Counted from the first letter of the stretch, positions 39,763-48,204 are shown. The stretch is 64,000 nt of DNA from Streptomyces sp. AM 2-1-1 (GCF_029167645.1 NZ_CP119147.1:6032501-6096500), one strand, 5' to 3'. Program-made: numbers and translations. Notes: a model not told the origin generated them from the letters alone.

Positions 39763-39978
39763 GTGACCGTGAGCAAGAACATCAACAACCCCGTCGGCAT
39801 GGGAGGCGGCCAGCGCAAGCGGCTCTCCCGCACCGAACGGCAGAACAACGGCCCGCACCGCAACCTCGACCGCCGGGGCGCCGCCGACCAGAAGGCGGAA
39901 CTGGTGCGCAAGATGCGCGAGAAGGCGGCCGCCACCGAGGACGCCGGGCAGACGGGCGACGACTCCGCGCAGAGCTGA
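39763..39978 (+). CDS. DUF6243 family small protein
   Basis: This 71-residue basic, charged protein matches DUF6243: 'NINNPVGMGGGQRKRLSRTERQNN', 'RRGAADQKAELVRKMREKAA'. It is likely unstructured at the N-terminus with a C-terminal helix; function is unknown. GGAGG lies 4 nt before GTG 39763, which fixes the start. It lies after the aldo/keto reductase on the same strand. Confidence 0.88.
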   Translation: MTVSKNINNPVGMGGGQRKRLSRTERQNNGPHRNLDRRGAADQKAELVRKMREKAAATEDAGQTGDDSAQS

Positions 39979-40113
39979 CGCACGGCTGCCGGGCCACACC
40001 GCACGGGGCGGGCCCCGGACCGCGACGCGCGCCCGGGTCCCGGTCGGTTGTCCGGCCCCCGATCCGCCGACACCGCCTGACGGTCCTCGCCGCCGTGGAC
40101 GAACCGGTCGGGC

Positions 40114-40638
40114 TCAGTTCTCGGCCGCCCACCGAGCCAGCGCGTCGAAGTCGTGGCGTTCCAGTCCGACGAGCGGATCGATCTGCCGCAACAGGGCCCG
40201 GCCGGGATGGTGGACCGCCACCCACTCCCGGTCCCGCTCGCGGATCTCGTCGTCGATCCAGGCGAACGGCCGTCCGGCCGCGTACGCCACCACGTGCCGC
40301 GTCTTCCAGAGGGTCCCCTCGCCGGTGCTCCCGCCGACCTCCGGCCAGTCGACGAACGGCAGCGGTGGCAGACCCAGGTGCGGACCGATCCACTCGTTGG
40401 CCTCGTTCTTCCAGGTGGTGGCCCAGACCAGCTCGTACCGGTCGGTCAGGGCCAGCAGTTCGTCACCGTGCTCCGCGTTGAGCAGCACCGGCAGCGCCTG
40501 CCCGGTCTCCCACCCCGTCGGGCGCATGCGGTGGCGCCGGTAACCCTGCGGGCTCCGCCGCCGGGACAGCGCCATGTACGGGTTCAGCGGACCGTCGACG
40601 TCGATCAGCAGCAGCGCCTTGGTCTCCATGGCCACCAT
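40114..40638 (-). CDS. HAD-like domain protein
   Basis: The protein is ~174 residues. An N-terminal 'LLLIDVDGPLNPYM' carries the DxD HAD-phosphatase motif; 'ATTWKNEANEWIGPHLGLP' and 'AWIDDEIRERDREW' supply later loops (conserved acidic residues). It resembles the HAD domains related to Swiss-Army-knife RNA-repair proteins seen in many streptomycetes; that assignment is from memory. It is a probable small-molecule or RNA phosphatase or phosphotransferase. The start could be ATG 40638 or 40629; neither has a strong ribosome binding site. It is convergent with DUF6243 and divergent from the MFS gene. Confidence 0.8.
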   Translation of the reverse strand: MVAMETKALLLIDVDGPLNPYMALSRRRSPQGYRRHRMRPTGWETGQALPVLLNAEHGDELLALTDRYELVWATTWKNEANEWIGPHLGLPPLPFVDWPEVGGSTGEGTLWKTRHVVAYAAGRPFAWIDDEIRERDREWVAVHHPGRALLRQIDPLVGLERHDFDALARWAAEN

Positions 40639-40751
40639 GCTGCCGCCCGGCGCCCGGGAGCGGTAACGCATAAAGGTCGGCGGGGTCCCGGTGGCCGGTC
40701 GTACACGATCGCCGGGTTGCCGTCCGGCGGCGCACACCGGAGCGTGGAGCG

Positions 40752-42293
40752 ATGAGCACAGCGGAGCGCGGGCCCGGCGAAGAGGACGTCCACCGTTCGG
40801 GCCGCTGGATCGCGCTGGCGGTCCTCGTGCTCGCCGTCCTGCTGGTGGCGGTGGACGCGACCGTCCTCGGTCTCGCCACCCCCTTCCTCACCGAGGACCT
40901 GGAACCGACCGGCACCCAGCTGCTCTGGATCGGTGACATCTACTCCTTCGTGATCGCCGGACTCCTCGTCTCCATGGGCAGCCTCGGTGACCGCGTCGGA
41001 CGCAAGAAGCTCCTGCTCACCGGTGCCTCCGCGTTCGGGGCCGTCTCCGTCCTCAATGCGTACGCCGGCAGTGCCGAGACGATGATCGCGGCCCGCGCAC
41101 TGCTCGGCGTCGCGGGCGCCACCCTGATGCCGTCCACCCTGGCCCTCATCCGCAACATCTTCCACGACCCGCGCGAGCGGAGTCTCGCCATCGGCATCTG
41201 GGGCGCGGCGGCGTCGGCGGGCGCGGCGGTGGGGCCCGTGGTCGGCGGATTCCTGCTCGAACACTTCTGGTGGGGCTCGGTCTTCCTCATCAACCTGCCG
41301 GTGATGGCGGTGCTGGTCGTCGTGGGCGCCCGGCTGATCCCCGAATCCAAGGACCCGGCCCCCGGACCCTGGGACCTGCTCGGGGTCGCCCTCTCGCTCG
41401 TCGGCATCATCGGGGTGGTCTACGCCGTCAAGGAGGCGGCCGCACACGGATTCGGTGGGGGTGTCGTGCTCGCCGCCGTGACCGGCGCCGCCGCCCTGGT
41501 GTGGTTCGTCCGCCGGCAACTGCGCCTGCCCTCGCCCCTGATCGACGTGCGCCTCTTCCACCACCGGGGCTTCTCGGGGGCCGTCCTCGCCGATCTGCTC
41601 ACCATCCTCGGCCTGTCCGGACTGGTCTTCTTCCTCTCCCAGTTCCTGCAACTGGTCCAGGGACGGGGTCCGCTGGAGGCCGGGCTCGCGGAGCTGCCCG
41701 CAGCCGTCGGCTCGGTGGTGGCGGGGCTGCTGGCGGGCCGGGCCGCCCGCCGCTTCTCGGTGCGGTCCGTCGTCTCCGGAGGGCTCGCCGCCGTCGGTGT
41801 CGCCCTGGCCGCGGTGACGCTGATCGGCCAGGACACCGCCTACCCGCCGATCGGAGCCGTGCTGCTGGTCCTCGGCGTCGGCGCGGGCTTCGCCTTCACG
41901 GTGACCGCCGACGTCATCCTCTCCACCGTCCCCAAGGAGCAGGCGGGGGCCGCCTCCGGGGTGTCCGAGACGGCGTACGAACTCGGCGCCGCCCTCGGCA
42001 TCGCCCTGCTCGGCTCCATCGTGACGGGCCTCTACCGGGGCTTCCCCACCCCGGCCGGAGTGCCGCCGGAGACCACGGCCGCCGCCCACGAGTCGCTCGG
42101 CGGCGCCGTCGACGCCGCCGGTACGCTGCCCGCCGCCCAGGCCGATCCGCTGCTCGCCGCCGCGCGGGACGCGTTCACCGACGGCCTGCGGGCCGCTGCC
42201 GGGGTCGGCGCCGCCGTCCTGCTGGCGACGGCGGTCGCCGCCTGGTACCTGCTGCGGGGCCAGCGCCTGGAGGAGGGCGTCGAGCACCCGTGA
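40752..42293 (+). CDS. MFS transporter, DHA2 (14-helix) family
   Basis: This 513-residue drug:H+ antiporter has 14 predicted transmembrane helices. Motif A is 'GSLGDRVGRKKLLL' and motif C is 'GAAASAGAAVGPVVGGFL'. Helix-1 region 'VDATVLGLATPFLTEDL' has the D-x-T pattern of QacA/LfrA/SmvA-like multidrug exporters. A narrow or broad drug range cannot be inferred. GGAGCG lies just before ATG 40752. It is convergent with the methyltransferase gene, with a stem-loop over both stop codons. Confidence 0.95.
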   Translation: MSTAERGPGEEDVHRSGRWIALAVLVLAVLLVAVDATVLGLATPFLTEDLEPTGTQLLWIGDIYSFVIAGLLVSMGSLGDRVGRKKLLLTGASAFGAVSVLNAYAGSAETMIAARALLGVAGATLMPSTLALIRNIFHDPRERSLAIGIWGAAASAGAAVGPVVGGFLLEHFWWGSVFLINLPVMAVLVVVGARLIPESKDPAPGPWDLLGVALSLVGIIGVVYAVKEAAAHGFGGGVVLAAVTGAAALVWFVRRQLRLPSPLIDVRLFHHRGFSGAVLADLLTILGLSGLVFFLSQFLQLVQGRGPLEAGLAELPAAVGSVVAGLLAGRAARRFSVRSVVSGGLAAVGVALAAVTLIGQDTAYPPIGAVLLVLGVGAGFAFTVTADVILSTVPKEQAGAASGVSETAYELGAALGIALLGSIVTGLYRGFPTPAGVPPETTAAAHESLGGAVDAAGTLPAAQADPLLAAARDAFTDGLRAAAGVGAAVLLATAVAAWYLLRGQRLEEGVEHP

Positions 42294-42306
42294 CGACCGG
42301 TCACGG
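42288..42306. terminator. Short stem-loop over convergent stop codons
   Basis: CCGTGAC and GTCACGG pair with a 5-nt loop and overlap both the MFS stop (42291-42293) and the methyltransferase stop (42301). The short arms make it a weak candidate. Confidence 0.35.
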
Positions 42307-43047
42307 CCGGCCGGCGGGCTTCTCCCAGACCGACACGTGCCGCCCGCTCTCGTTGCCGAACGGGCTCCGGTCCCAGTCCTCGAACCGCTCCCGCAGCCGC
42401 ATCCCCGCGAGCTGCGCCATCAGGTCGAGTTCGGCGGGCCACACGTAGCGGAACGGGATCGAGCGGTACGTACCCCGCCCCTCCACGACATCCACGTAGT
42501 TCGAGCTCACCGACTGGGTGGCCACGTCGTACGCGTCGTACGCCCACCGCGTCGCACTCGTGTGGAACGGCACGATCCGCTGCCCGGCCGGGAGCTTCCG
42601 CAGTTCGGGGACCATCACCTCGACCACGAAGGTGCCGCCCGGCGCGAGGTGGTCCGCGACGTTGCGGAAACAGGCCACCTGCTCCGCCTGGGTCGTCAGG
42701 TTCATGATCGTGTTGAAGACCAGGTACGCGAGGGTGAAGGACCCGGACACCCTCGTGCCGGTGAAGTCCCCGATGGTCACCCCGATCGCGTCGCCGCCCG
42801 GTTTGGCACGCAGCCGCGCCACCATCGCGCGGGACAGGTCGATGCCGTGCACGGGCACCCCGCGCCGCGCCAGGGGCAGCGCGATCCGGCCGGTGCCGAT
42901 CCCGAGTTCGAGCGCCCGGCCGCCGCTCGCGAGCGCCGCCAGGAAGTCCGCCGTGGTGTCCACGAGGTCCGGCGCGAACATGCTGTCCGAAGGATCGTCG
43001 TAGGTTGCCGCGATCCGCTCTCCGAAGAAGTCTTCCTTGTCACTCAC
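42301..43047 (-). CDS. SAM-dependent methyltransferase
   Basis: This 248-residue class I methyltransferase has motif I 'RALELGIGTGRIALPLARRGVPVHGIDLS' (residues ~44-72) and motif II-type 'VSGSFTLAYLVFNTIMNLTTQAEQVACFRNVADHLAPGGTFVVEVMVP'. The C-terminal part 'FRYVWPAELDLMAQLAGMRLRERFEDW' is typical of UbiE-like or small-molecule methyltransferases. Substrate is unknown. GTG 43047 is the natural start, 'MSDKEDFFGERIAATYD', with a poor upstream purine stretch. It is preceded on the same strand by the plsC gene and its terminator. Confidence 0.92.
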   Translation of the reverse strand: MSDKEDFFGERIAATYDDPSDSMFAPDLVDTTADFLAALASGGRALELGIGTGRIALPLARRGVPVHGIDLSRAMVARLRAKPGGDAIGVTIGDFTGTRVSGSFTLAYLVFNTIMNLTTQAEQVACFRNVADHLAPGGTFVVEVMVPELRKLPAGQRIVPFHTSATRWAYDAYDVATQSVSSNYVDVVEGRGTYRSIPFRYVWPAELDLMAQLAGMRLRERFEDWDRSPFGNESGRHVSVWEKPAGRP

Positions 43048-43103
43048 GCCCGGGACGGTACCGCCGGCCGACCCGCGGCGCCCCCGGTTTTCCGGCGGCG
43101 TAC

Positions 43104-43136
43104 GGGTGTGCGGGCGTGCGAAGGGCCCGCACACCC
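43104..43136. terminator. Terminator after plsC-type gene
   Basis: GGGTGTGCGGGC and GCCCGCACACCC form a 12-bp perfect stem with a 9-nt loop, ~44 nt downstream of the acyltransferase stop on the minus strand. Confidence 0.75.
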
Positions 43137-43179
43137 GGCGGCGTGCGGGGGGTGCGGGCCCGGTGCTCCGTGCCGCCGG

Positions 43180-43851
43180 TTACGCGGCCTTCGCCTTCGT
43201 GGCGTACATGTCCACGTACTCCTGGCCGGAGAGGCGCATGACCTCGGACATCACCGAGTCGGTGACGGCGCGCAGGACATAACGGTCGCGGTCCATGCCC
43301 TCGTAGCGGGAGAACTCCATCGGCTCGCCGAACCGGACCGTGACCTTGCCCGGCCGCGGGATGCCCGCGCCGCCCGGCTGCAGCTTGTCCGTGCCGATCA
43401 CCGCGAACGGGATCACCGGGGCGCCCGTCATCAGGGTGAGGCGAGCGATGCCCGTACGCCCCCGGTAGAGCCGGCCGTCGGGGGAGCGGGTGCCCTCGGG
43501 GTAGATGGCGAAGGCGCCCCCCTCATCCAGCACCCGCCGGCCCGTCATCAGCGCGGCGACCCCGCCCCGCCCGCCGTCCCGGTCCACCGGGATCATGCCG
43601 CTGCCGGTGAAGAACCAGGCCATCATGCGGCCCTTGATCCCCTTCCCGGTGACGTACTCGTCCTTGCCGATGTAGTACACCGGCCGGTCGCAGCAGATCG
43701 GGATGATCATCGAGTCGATGAAGGTGAGGTGGTTGCCCGCGAGGATCACCGGACCGGTTCCAGGGATGTTCTCGGCACCCTCGATCTGGGGGCGGAACAT
43801 CAGGCGCAGGATCGGACCGAGCACTGCCTTGATGACCGTGAGTCGGGACAA
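43180..43851 (-). CDS. 1-acyl-sn-glycerol-3-phosphate acyltransferase (PlsC-like)
   Basis: This 223-residue membrane-associated acyltransferase has motif I 'NHLTFID' (HX4D) and motif III 'YPEGTRSPDG'; 'TGAPVIPFAVIGTDKL' is motif IV. It converts lysophosphatidate to phosphatidate in phospholipid synthesis. TTG at 43851 is preceded at ~5 nt by GGAGGAA, so a TTG start ('LSRLTVIKAVLGPIL') is preferred over a longer frame from 43980. An N-terminal amphipathic or hydrophobic helix is likely. It is divergent from the GDPD gene, so both are on the phospholipid/glycerolipid theme. Confidence 0.92.
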   Translation of the reverse strand: MSRLTVIKAVLGPILRLMFRPQIEGAENIPGTGPVILAGNHLTFIDSMIIPICCDRPVYYIGKDEYVTGKGIKGRMMAWFFTGSGMIPVDRDGGRGGVAALMTGRRVLDEGGAFAIYPEGTRSPDGRLYRGRTGIARLTLMTGAPVIPFAVIGTDKLQPGGAGIPRPGKVTVRFGEPMEFSRYEGMDRDRYVLRAVTDSVMSEVMRLSGQEYVDMYATKAKAA

Positions 43852-44089
43852 CGGTTCCTCCGGTGTCGTGGCCGGGCCGGCCGGGGCGGGTACGCGATGG
43901 TCTGCGCAGGTGAGGACGATACTCGCGGCGACCCACCGACCGCACATCGGGTTCACGCAACGGATACACGGTGTTGACATGTGTTCGCGGTGTGTTGGCC
44001 CGCGCGCCGCCCGGCGTACGGCACCCGTGCCTACGCTCGGGGCCGCGCCGAAGCCGGTGTCGGTCGAACATCACATGCGAGGAGCGTCC

Positions 44090-45265
44090 ATGACAGAGCG
44101 TACGCGTACGAGCCCCGGCCGCCGGGCCCTGCTGGGAGCGGCGGTGCTCGGAACGACCACGCTCGGCCTGCCAGCCGCCGGCGGCGCCACCGCCGCGGCC
44201 GCCGACCGCGGTCACGGGGAGGACGGCCGCCGCGCCGGGCGCTCCCTGCGCGACCTGCCCGTTCCCACCGTCGTCGGCCACCGGGGCGCCAGCGGCTACC
44301 GTCCCGAGCACACCCTCGGCTCGTACCAGCTCGCCCTGGACCTCGGCGCGGACATCATCGAGCAGGACCTCGTCCCGACGAAGGACGGCCACCTCGTCTG
44401 CCGTCACGAGAACGACATCACCGGCACCACCGACGTCGCCGCCCACCCGGAGTTCGCAGGCCGCAGGACCACCAAGACCGTCGACGGCGCCCGGTTGACC
44501 GGCTGGTTCACCGAGGACTTCACCCTCGCCGAGCTGAAGACCCTGCGAGCCACCGAGCGCATCCCCGCCAACCGCCAGGAGAACACCCTCTACGACGGCC
44601 GCTGGGAGATCCCCACCTTCGAGGAGGTCCTGCGCTGGGCCGAGACCGAGGGCCGCAAGCGCGGCAAGCCGGTCTGGCTCTACACCGAGACCAAGCACCC
44701 CTCGTACTTCCGGGGGATCGGCCTCGCCCTGGAGGAACCGCTCGCCAAGCTGCTGCGCCGCTACGGGCGCGACCGCGCCGACGCCGCCCTCATCCTCCAG
44801 TCCTTCGAGCCCGACTCCGTGCGACGCCTCTCCCGGCTGGTCGACACCCCGCGCATCGTGCTGCTGGGCGGCGCGGCCTCCCGCCCCTGGGACTTCGTCG
44901 AGGCGGGCGACCCGCGCACCGTCGCCGACCTCGTCACCCCGGCCGGCCTGAAGTGGCTCGCGTCGTTCTCCCAGGGCATCGGGCCCACCCTCGACCTGGT
45001 GATCCCGAAGGACGCCGCCGGCCGCCTCACCGCGCCGACCACCCTGGTCCGGGACGCGCACGCGCAGGGCCTGGTCCTGCACCCGTACACGATGCGCAAC
45101 GAGAACGTCTTCCTGCCCGCCGAGTTCCGCCGGGGCACCGACCCCAACGCGTACGGGGACGCCTTCGGCGCCTTCCGCGCGTACTTCGCGACTGGCATCG
45201 ACGGCATCTTCTCGGACAACGCCGACACCGCGGTGCTCGCCGCCGCCGACGCCCGCCGGGGCTGA
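44090..45265 (+). CDS. Secreted glycerophosphodiester phosphodiesterase
   Basis: The protein is 391 residues. A Tat-type signal 'SPGRRALLGAAVLGTTTLGLPAAGGATAAAA' precedes a TIM-barrel GDPD domain beginning 'TVVGHRGASGYRPEHTLGSYQLALDLGADIIEQDLVPTKDGHLVCRHE'; the His, Glu and Asp of HRGAS, PEHT and EQD are the metal and catalytic residues. It hydrolyses glycerophosphodiesters such as glycerophosphocholine to glycerol-3-phosphate. GGAG lies 5-6 nt before ATG 44090. A large stem-loop follows. It is divergent from plsC. Confidence 0.95.
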   Translation: MTERTRTSPGRRALLGAAVLGTTTLGLPAAGGATAAAADRGHGEDGRRAGRSLRDLPVPTVVGHRGASGYRPEHTLGSYQLALDLGADIIEQDLVPTKDGHLVCRHENDITGTTDVAAHPEFAGRRTTKTVDGARLTGWFTEDFTLAELKTLRATERIPANRQENTLYDGRWEIPTFEEVLRWAETEGRKRGKPVWLYTETKHPSYFRGIGLALEEPLAKLLRRYGRDRADAALILQSFEPDSVRRLSRLVDTPRIVLLGGAASRPWDFVEAGDPRTVADLVTPAGLKWLASFSQGIGPTLDLVIPKDAAGRLTAPTTLVRDAHAQGLVLHPYTMRNENVFLPAEFRRGTDPNAYGDAFGAFRAYFATGIDGIFSDNADTAVLAAADARRG

Positions 45266-45288
45266 CCCCCCCCGCTCCCCGCCACCCC

Positions 45289-45338
45289 GCCGGGGCACGG
45301 CTCGGGCCGCGTCAGCGGCGGCCCCGCCGTGCCCCGGC
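45289..45338. terminator. Two-part terminator hairpin after GDPD gene
   Basis: GCCGGGGCACGGC and GCCGTGCCCCGGC form the outer 13-bp stem. An inner GGGCCGC..GCGGCGGCCC pairing fills the 24-nt loop. Confidence 0.75.
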
Positions 45339-45394
45339 CGGGTGGGACTTCCTGCCCGCGGCAACCGCCCGCGCGCCGCGAGCGTTGAGCGGGC

Positions 45395-46054
45395 GTGACC
45401 CCTTCCGCCCGCCTTCCCCGTGCTCCCACCGCCGCCCCCGTGCCCGGCCCCGGCGCGCCCGCCCCCGTTCGTGGCCCCGTGACCACCGCTGCCGCACCCG
45501 GCCCCGCGGCCCGTGCTCCCGCCGCTCCCACCGCGTACGCCGTCGTGATCCTGACGGCGCTCCATCCGCTGGTCCGCGCCGAGGCCACGGCCGAGGCGGT
45601 GGCCTCCGCCACCGACCCGGCCGACCTCGAACAGACCGTCTGGCTGCGCCTGCTGGAGCGCCTCACCACCGGCGCCCCCGTCCCCGACCCGGCCCGCTGG
45701 GTGCGCGGCACCGTGCGCGCCGAAGTCCGCCGTGCCCGCCGCGCCGTCCTGCGCGAACACCCGCACACGGACGGGGGACCCGTCGCCGGACCGGGCGGAT
45801 GCCCCGAGCGCGCGACCCTCGGCGCCGAAGAGCGCCGGGTGTTGCGCGCCGCCGTCGCCCGGCTTCCCGGCCGCTGCGCCGTGCTGATGCAGGCGTTGCT
45901 CGACCCCGGCGACCCCACCTACCGGGAGATCGCCGGTGAGTTGGGTATGTCACAGGGCAGTTTGGGGCCGGTTCGTTCCCGATGTCTCGGATGTCTCCGC
46001 AGAATGCTGGCGGCGAAGGTTGCGGCTTCCGGCACACGGGGAGATGGTGCGTGA
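45395..46054 (+). CDS. Small sigma-70-like factor
   Basis: This 219-residue protein begins with a ~50-residue Ala/Pro-rich stretch. The middle ('DLEQTVWLRLLERLTTGAPVPDPARWVRGTVRAEVRRARR') is reminiscent of sigma region 2, and the C-terminal HTH ('LRAAVARLPGRCAVLMQALLDPGDPTYREIAGELGMSQGSLGPVRSRCLGCLRRML') is a clear region 4. The overall size and weak region 2 suggest an ECF-like or regulatory sigma-related protein, perhaps divergent. The stop is 39 bp before the acetyltransferase start, so the two are probably co-transcribed. GTG 45395 is uncertain. Confidence 0.78.
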   Translation: MTPSARLPRAPTAAPVPGPGAPAPVRGPVTTAAAPGPAARAPAAPTAYAVVILTALHPLVRAEATAEAVASATDPADLEQTVWLRLLERLTTGAPVPDPARWVRGTVRAEVRRARRAVLREHPHTDGGPVAGPGGCPERATLGAEERRVLRAAVARLPGRCAVLMQALLDPGDPTYREIAGELGMSQGSLGPVRSRCLGCLRRMLAAKVAASGTRGDGA

Positions 46055-46092
46055 GGCAATCGGCCTATCAGGTGAGCGGGAGGCATGCACAC

Positions 46093-46599
46093 ATGGGCAT
46101 GAGCGTGATCATCTCGGCGGCGACCCCGGAGGACGCCGAGCAGCTCTTCAGGCTCCAGTACCTCTGCTTCCAGAGCGAGGCGGAGCTCTACGGGAACTAC
46201 CGCATCGACCCGCTCGTGCAGACCCTGGAGTCCGTCCAGAGCGAACTCGCCACGGACCTGGTCTTCGTGGCCCGGCTCGGCGACGAGGTCGTCGGCGCGG
46301 TCCGGGGATCCACGGCCCAGGACGGCACCGGCCGGATCGGCAAACTCTGCGTCCACCCCCGTCTCCAGGGCCACGGCCTCGGCGCCCGGCTGCTGCGCGC
46401 GGCCGAGACCGGCCTCGCCGCCGAGCGCTCCGCCACCCGTTTCCGCCTGCACACCGGGCACCGCAGCGAGGGCAATCTGCGCCTCTACCGCCGCGCCGGA
46501 TACGCGCAGGTGGGAGCCGAGACGGGCGAGGACGGGGTGCGGCTGATCCTGCTGGAGAAGGAGGCCCCGGCGGCGACCGAGTACCTCGCGAGCGCCTGA
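46093..46599 (+). CDS. GNAT family N-acetyltransferase
   Basis: This ~168-residue GNAT enzyme has the acetyl-CoA loop 'GKLCVHPRLQGHGLGARLLRAAE' and, downstream, 'NLRLYRRAGYAQVG'. The initial strand 'MSVIISAATPEDAEQLFRLQYLCF' is typical. ATG 46093 is chosen because GGGAGG lies 9 nt upstream; ATG 46099 is nearly equivalent. It is probably co-transcribed with the preceding sigma-like gene. Substrate is unknown. Confidence 0.9.
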   Translation: MGMSVIISAATPEDAEQLFRLQYLCFQSEAELYGNYRIDPLVQTLESVQSELATDLVFVARLGDEVVGAVRGSTAQDGTGRIGKLCVHPRLQGHGLGARLLRAAETGLAAERSATRFRLHTGHRSEGNLRLYRRAGYAQVGAETGEDGVRLILLEKEAPAATEYLASA

Positions 46600-46637
46600 G
46601 GCGCTCGCGGTCACCACGGCTTCCGCCGGGACGTGCA

Positions 46638-46670
46638 CGCGGTCCCGGGGCGTACGGCCCCGGGACCGCG
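46638..46670. terminator. Bidirectional terminator
   Basis: CGCGGTCCCGGGGC and GCCCCGGGACCGCG form a 14-bp stem with a 5-nt loop between the GNAT gene and the convergent membrane-protein operon. Confidence 0.85.
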
Positions 46671-46676
46671 GCGTCC

Positions 46677-47132
46677 TCAGACCCGCACGGCCCGGCGCAG
46701 CCAGAGCAGCCCGGTGACCGGCAGGATCACCGGGATGAAGACGTACCCCATGCCGAAGTCCGACCAGACGGTGGCGTCCGCGAACGCGGAGGGCTCCAGC
46801 AGCGTCCAGGTGCCGACGACCAGAACACCCGTCAGTTCGGCGGCGCAGCAGACCAGTGCGGCCCGCCGGGCCTTCTCCCCGCCGCGCACCAGGGAGTACG
46901 TGATGAACCCGTACACCAGGGCGGCGACGGCCGACAGCACGTACGCCAGCGGGGCCTTCTCGAAGTCGAGGATCACCTGGACGATCGCCCGCGAGGCGGC
47001 GGCGACCGTGAACACCCCGTAGAACCAGACGAGCACGCGTCCGGGGCCGGTCCCGAGGTCGAACGACGGCTTCGGCGCCGCCGCGCCGGCCGCCGGGGTC
47101 CCGGTGCGATCGGTCTCGCTCACGTCAGTCAC
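46677..47132 (-). CDS. Conserved integral membrane protein
   Basis: This 151-residue protein has a short hydrophilic N-terminus and four predicted transmembrane helices ('VLVWFYGVFTVAAASRAIVQVIL', 'LAYVLSAVAALVYGFITYSLV', 'ALVCCAAELTGVLVVGTWTLL', 'GYVFIPVILPVTGLLWLR'). Family function is unknown. GTG 47132 overlaps the stop of the upstream gene by 8 nt (GTGACTGA), so it is translationally coupled to it. It is convergent with the GNAT gene across a terminator. Confidence 0.85.
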   Translation of the reverse strand: MTDVSETDRTGTPAAGAAAPKPSFDLGTGPGRVLVWFYGVFTVAAASRAIVQVILDFEKAPLAYVLSAVAALVYGFITYSLVRGGEKARRAALVCCAAELTGVLVVGTWTLLEPSAFADATVWSDFGMGYVFIPVILPVTGLLWLRRAVRV

Positions 47133-47484
47133 CCCAGATGTCGTAGAGCCGCACTTCGAGGACGGCCAGCACCACCGCGCCGGCGGCCACGGTCACCGAG
47201 CCCCAGCGGGTCCGCTCGGTCAGCGACAGGAACCCCGCCGCGGGCACGGCCGCGAAACAGCCGACGAGATAGCAGATGAAGATCGTCATGCCCTGCTCCG
47301 GGCGCTCGCCGCGCGCCAGCTGCGCGATCCCCACCACGAGCTGGGCGAACGCCAGCAGCGTGACGACCGCCATGCCGATGAAGTGCCAGTCCTTGGTCGG
47401 CTGGTCCCGGTAGGCGGCCACACCGCACCAGGCGGCGAGGGCGAGCGCGGCCACGGCGAGCGTGACCGTCAGGGCGTCGAGCAT
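47125..47484 (-). CDS. Conserved integral membrane protein
   Basis: This 119-residue protein has four predicted transmembrane helices ('LTVTLAVAALALAAWCGVAAY', 'FIGMAVVTLLAFAQLVVGIAQLA', 'GMTIFICYLVGCFAAVPAAGFLSL', 'GSVTVAAGAVVLAVLEVRL'). It is the first gene of a coupled two-gene unit of small membrane proteins of unknown function. TAATAC lies 9 nt upstream of ATG 47484 on the minus strand, a plausible -10 element. The 720 bp beyond it hold the metN leader on the other strand. Confidence 0.85.
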   Translation of the reverse strand: MLDALTVTLAVAALALAAWCGVAAYRDQPTKDWHFIGMAVVTLLAFAQLVVGIAQLARGERPEQGMTIFICYLVGCFAAVPAAGFLSLTERTRWGSVTVAAGAVVLAVLEVRLYDIWGD

Positions 47485-47891
47485 GAGCCGAGGGTATTAC
47501 GGCCGGACCCCCGCCCCGCGCCCGGCCCCGTCTCCCCGCACCCGCCCGCCCGGGAGGCGGGGGACGGCCGCGGCGCGGAGGAGGGGCGGCTGCCACGGGG
47601 AGGAGGGAGGACCGTCTCGGGCAAGGGGGAGGGGCCGTACGGCGGGGCGGCAAAGGGTCCTTCGCGCCGTGCTCGTGGCGTCCACCACAGATGCTTGGGC
47701 CTGTGTTCCGGCCCTGAGGGGAGCGGGTGTCGGACCCATTGCGCCGGCCGCCGCGCGCGTTCGCCCAGGTCACAGGGGGTGCCCCGGGAGGCGTGGCGAG
47801 CGGCGTGCTCACGGCCTGAGGGCGCGGGACGGGGTGTCCGGGATGCGGACGTGCTGGTTCCGCTCTTCGTCCCGTCTGTTTTACTGGGGGC

Positions 47892-47978
47892 ATGACTACG
47901 ACGAGCAGCCGCACCCCTGCGACCGAGGCGATCCGTACGCCCGGTGCTCGTCGCATGTGTCGAATGCGCGCCATCTGA
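47892..47978 (+). CDS. Candidate methionine leader peptide
   Basis: This is a 28-codon frame: 'MTTTSSRTPATEAIRTPG' then 'ARRMCRMRAI' and TGA. Methionine and cysteine codons (ATG TGT CGA ATG) cluster near the end, directly before the stop and just upstream of hairpins. The position, 226 nt before the methionine-import gene metN, suits an attenuator that senses charged tRNA-Met or tRNA-Cys, as in leader peptides of sulfur genes in actinobacteria. A TTTACT hexamer 6 nt upstream would make it leaderless. Conservation is untested. Confidence 0.45.
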   Translation: MTTTSSRTPATEAIRTPGARRMCRMRAI

Positions 47979-48014
47979 GGGCCCCCTCCCGAGTCCCGCG
48001 CCCCGAAGCGGGAC
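47975..48014 (+). promoter_or_regulatory. Stem-loops after the leader peptide
   Basis: GAGGG-CC-CCCTC spans the leader stop region (starting at 47977). GTCCCGC (47993-47999) pairs with GCGGGAC (48008-48014) across an 8-nt loop. Together they could form alternative structures controlling metN. Confidence 0.4.
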
Positions 48015-48204
48015 AGCGCCGACGCCACCCCCTCCCGGTCGCCCCGGAAGGAACGGCCCGGCCCGCACGGATCCGGCCGGCACCGCCGTGCCGCGACCGT
48101 GCCGAGACCCCGGCCGACGAGGGCCGGACGCGTCTCCCCCTCGGACGAATGCCCCGTGCCCGGTGGACACCACGCCGCGAGCACTCGACAGTGACGGAAA
48201 CCCT

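Larger units (their letters stand above)
47485..48204. other. 720-bp intergenic region upstream of metN
   Basis: There is no large gene. Contents are the promoter of the minus-strand membrane-protein operon, a purine-rich stretch (~47560-47640), a candidate 28-codon leader peptide (47892-47978) and stem-loops between it and metN. A classical SAM riboswitch core was searched for by eye and not found. Confidence 0.6.

Noticed and set aside
47761..47850. Possible SAM-IV riboswitch (GGGGTGCCCCGGG string)
   Set aside because: The string resembles part of a SAM-IV core, but the flanking GGTCATGAG, CCGGCAACC and GATGACC landmarks are absent.
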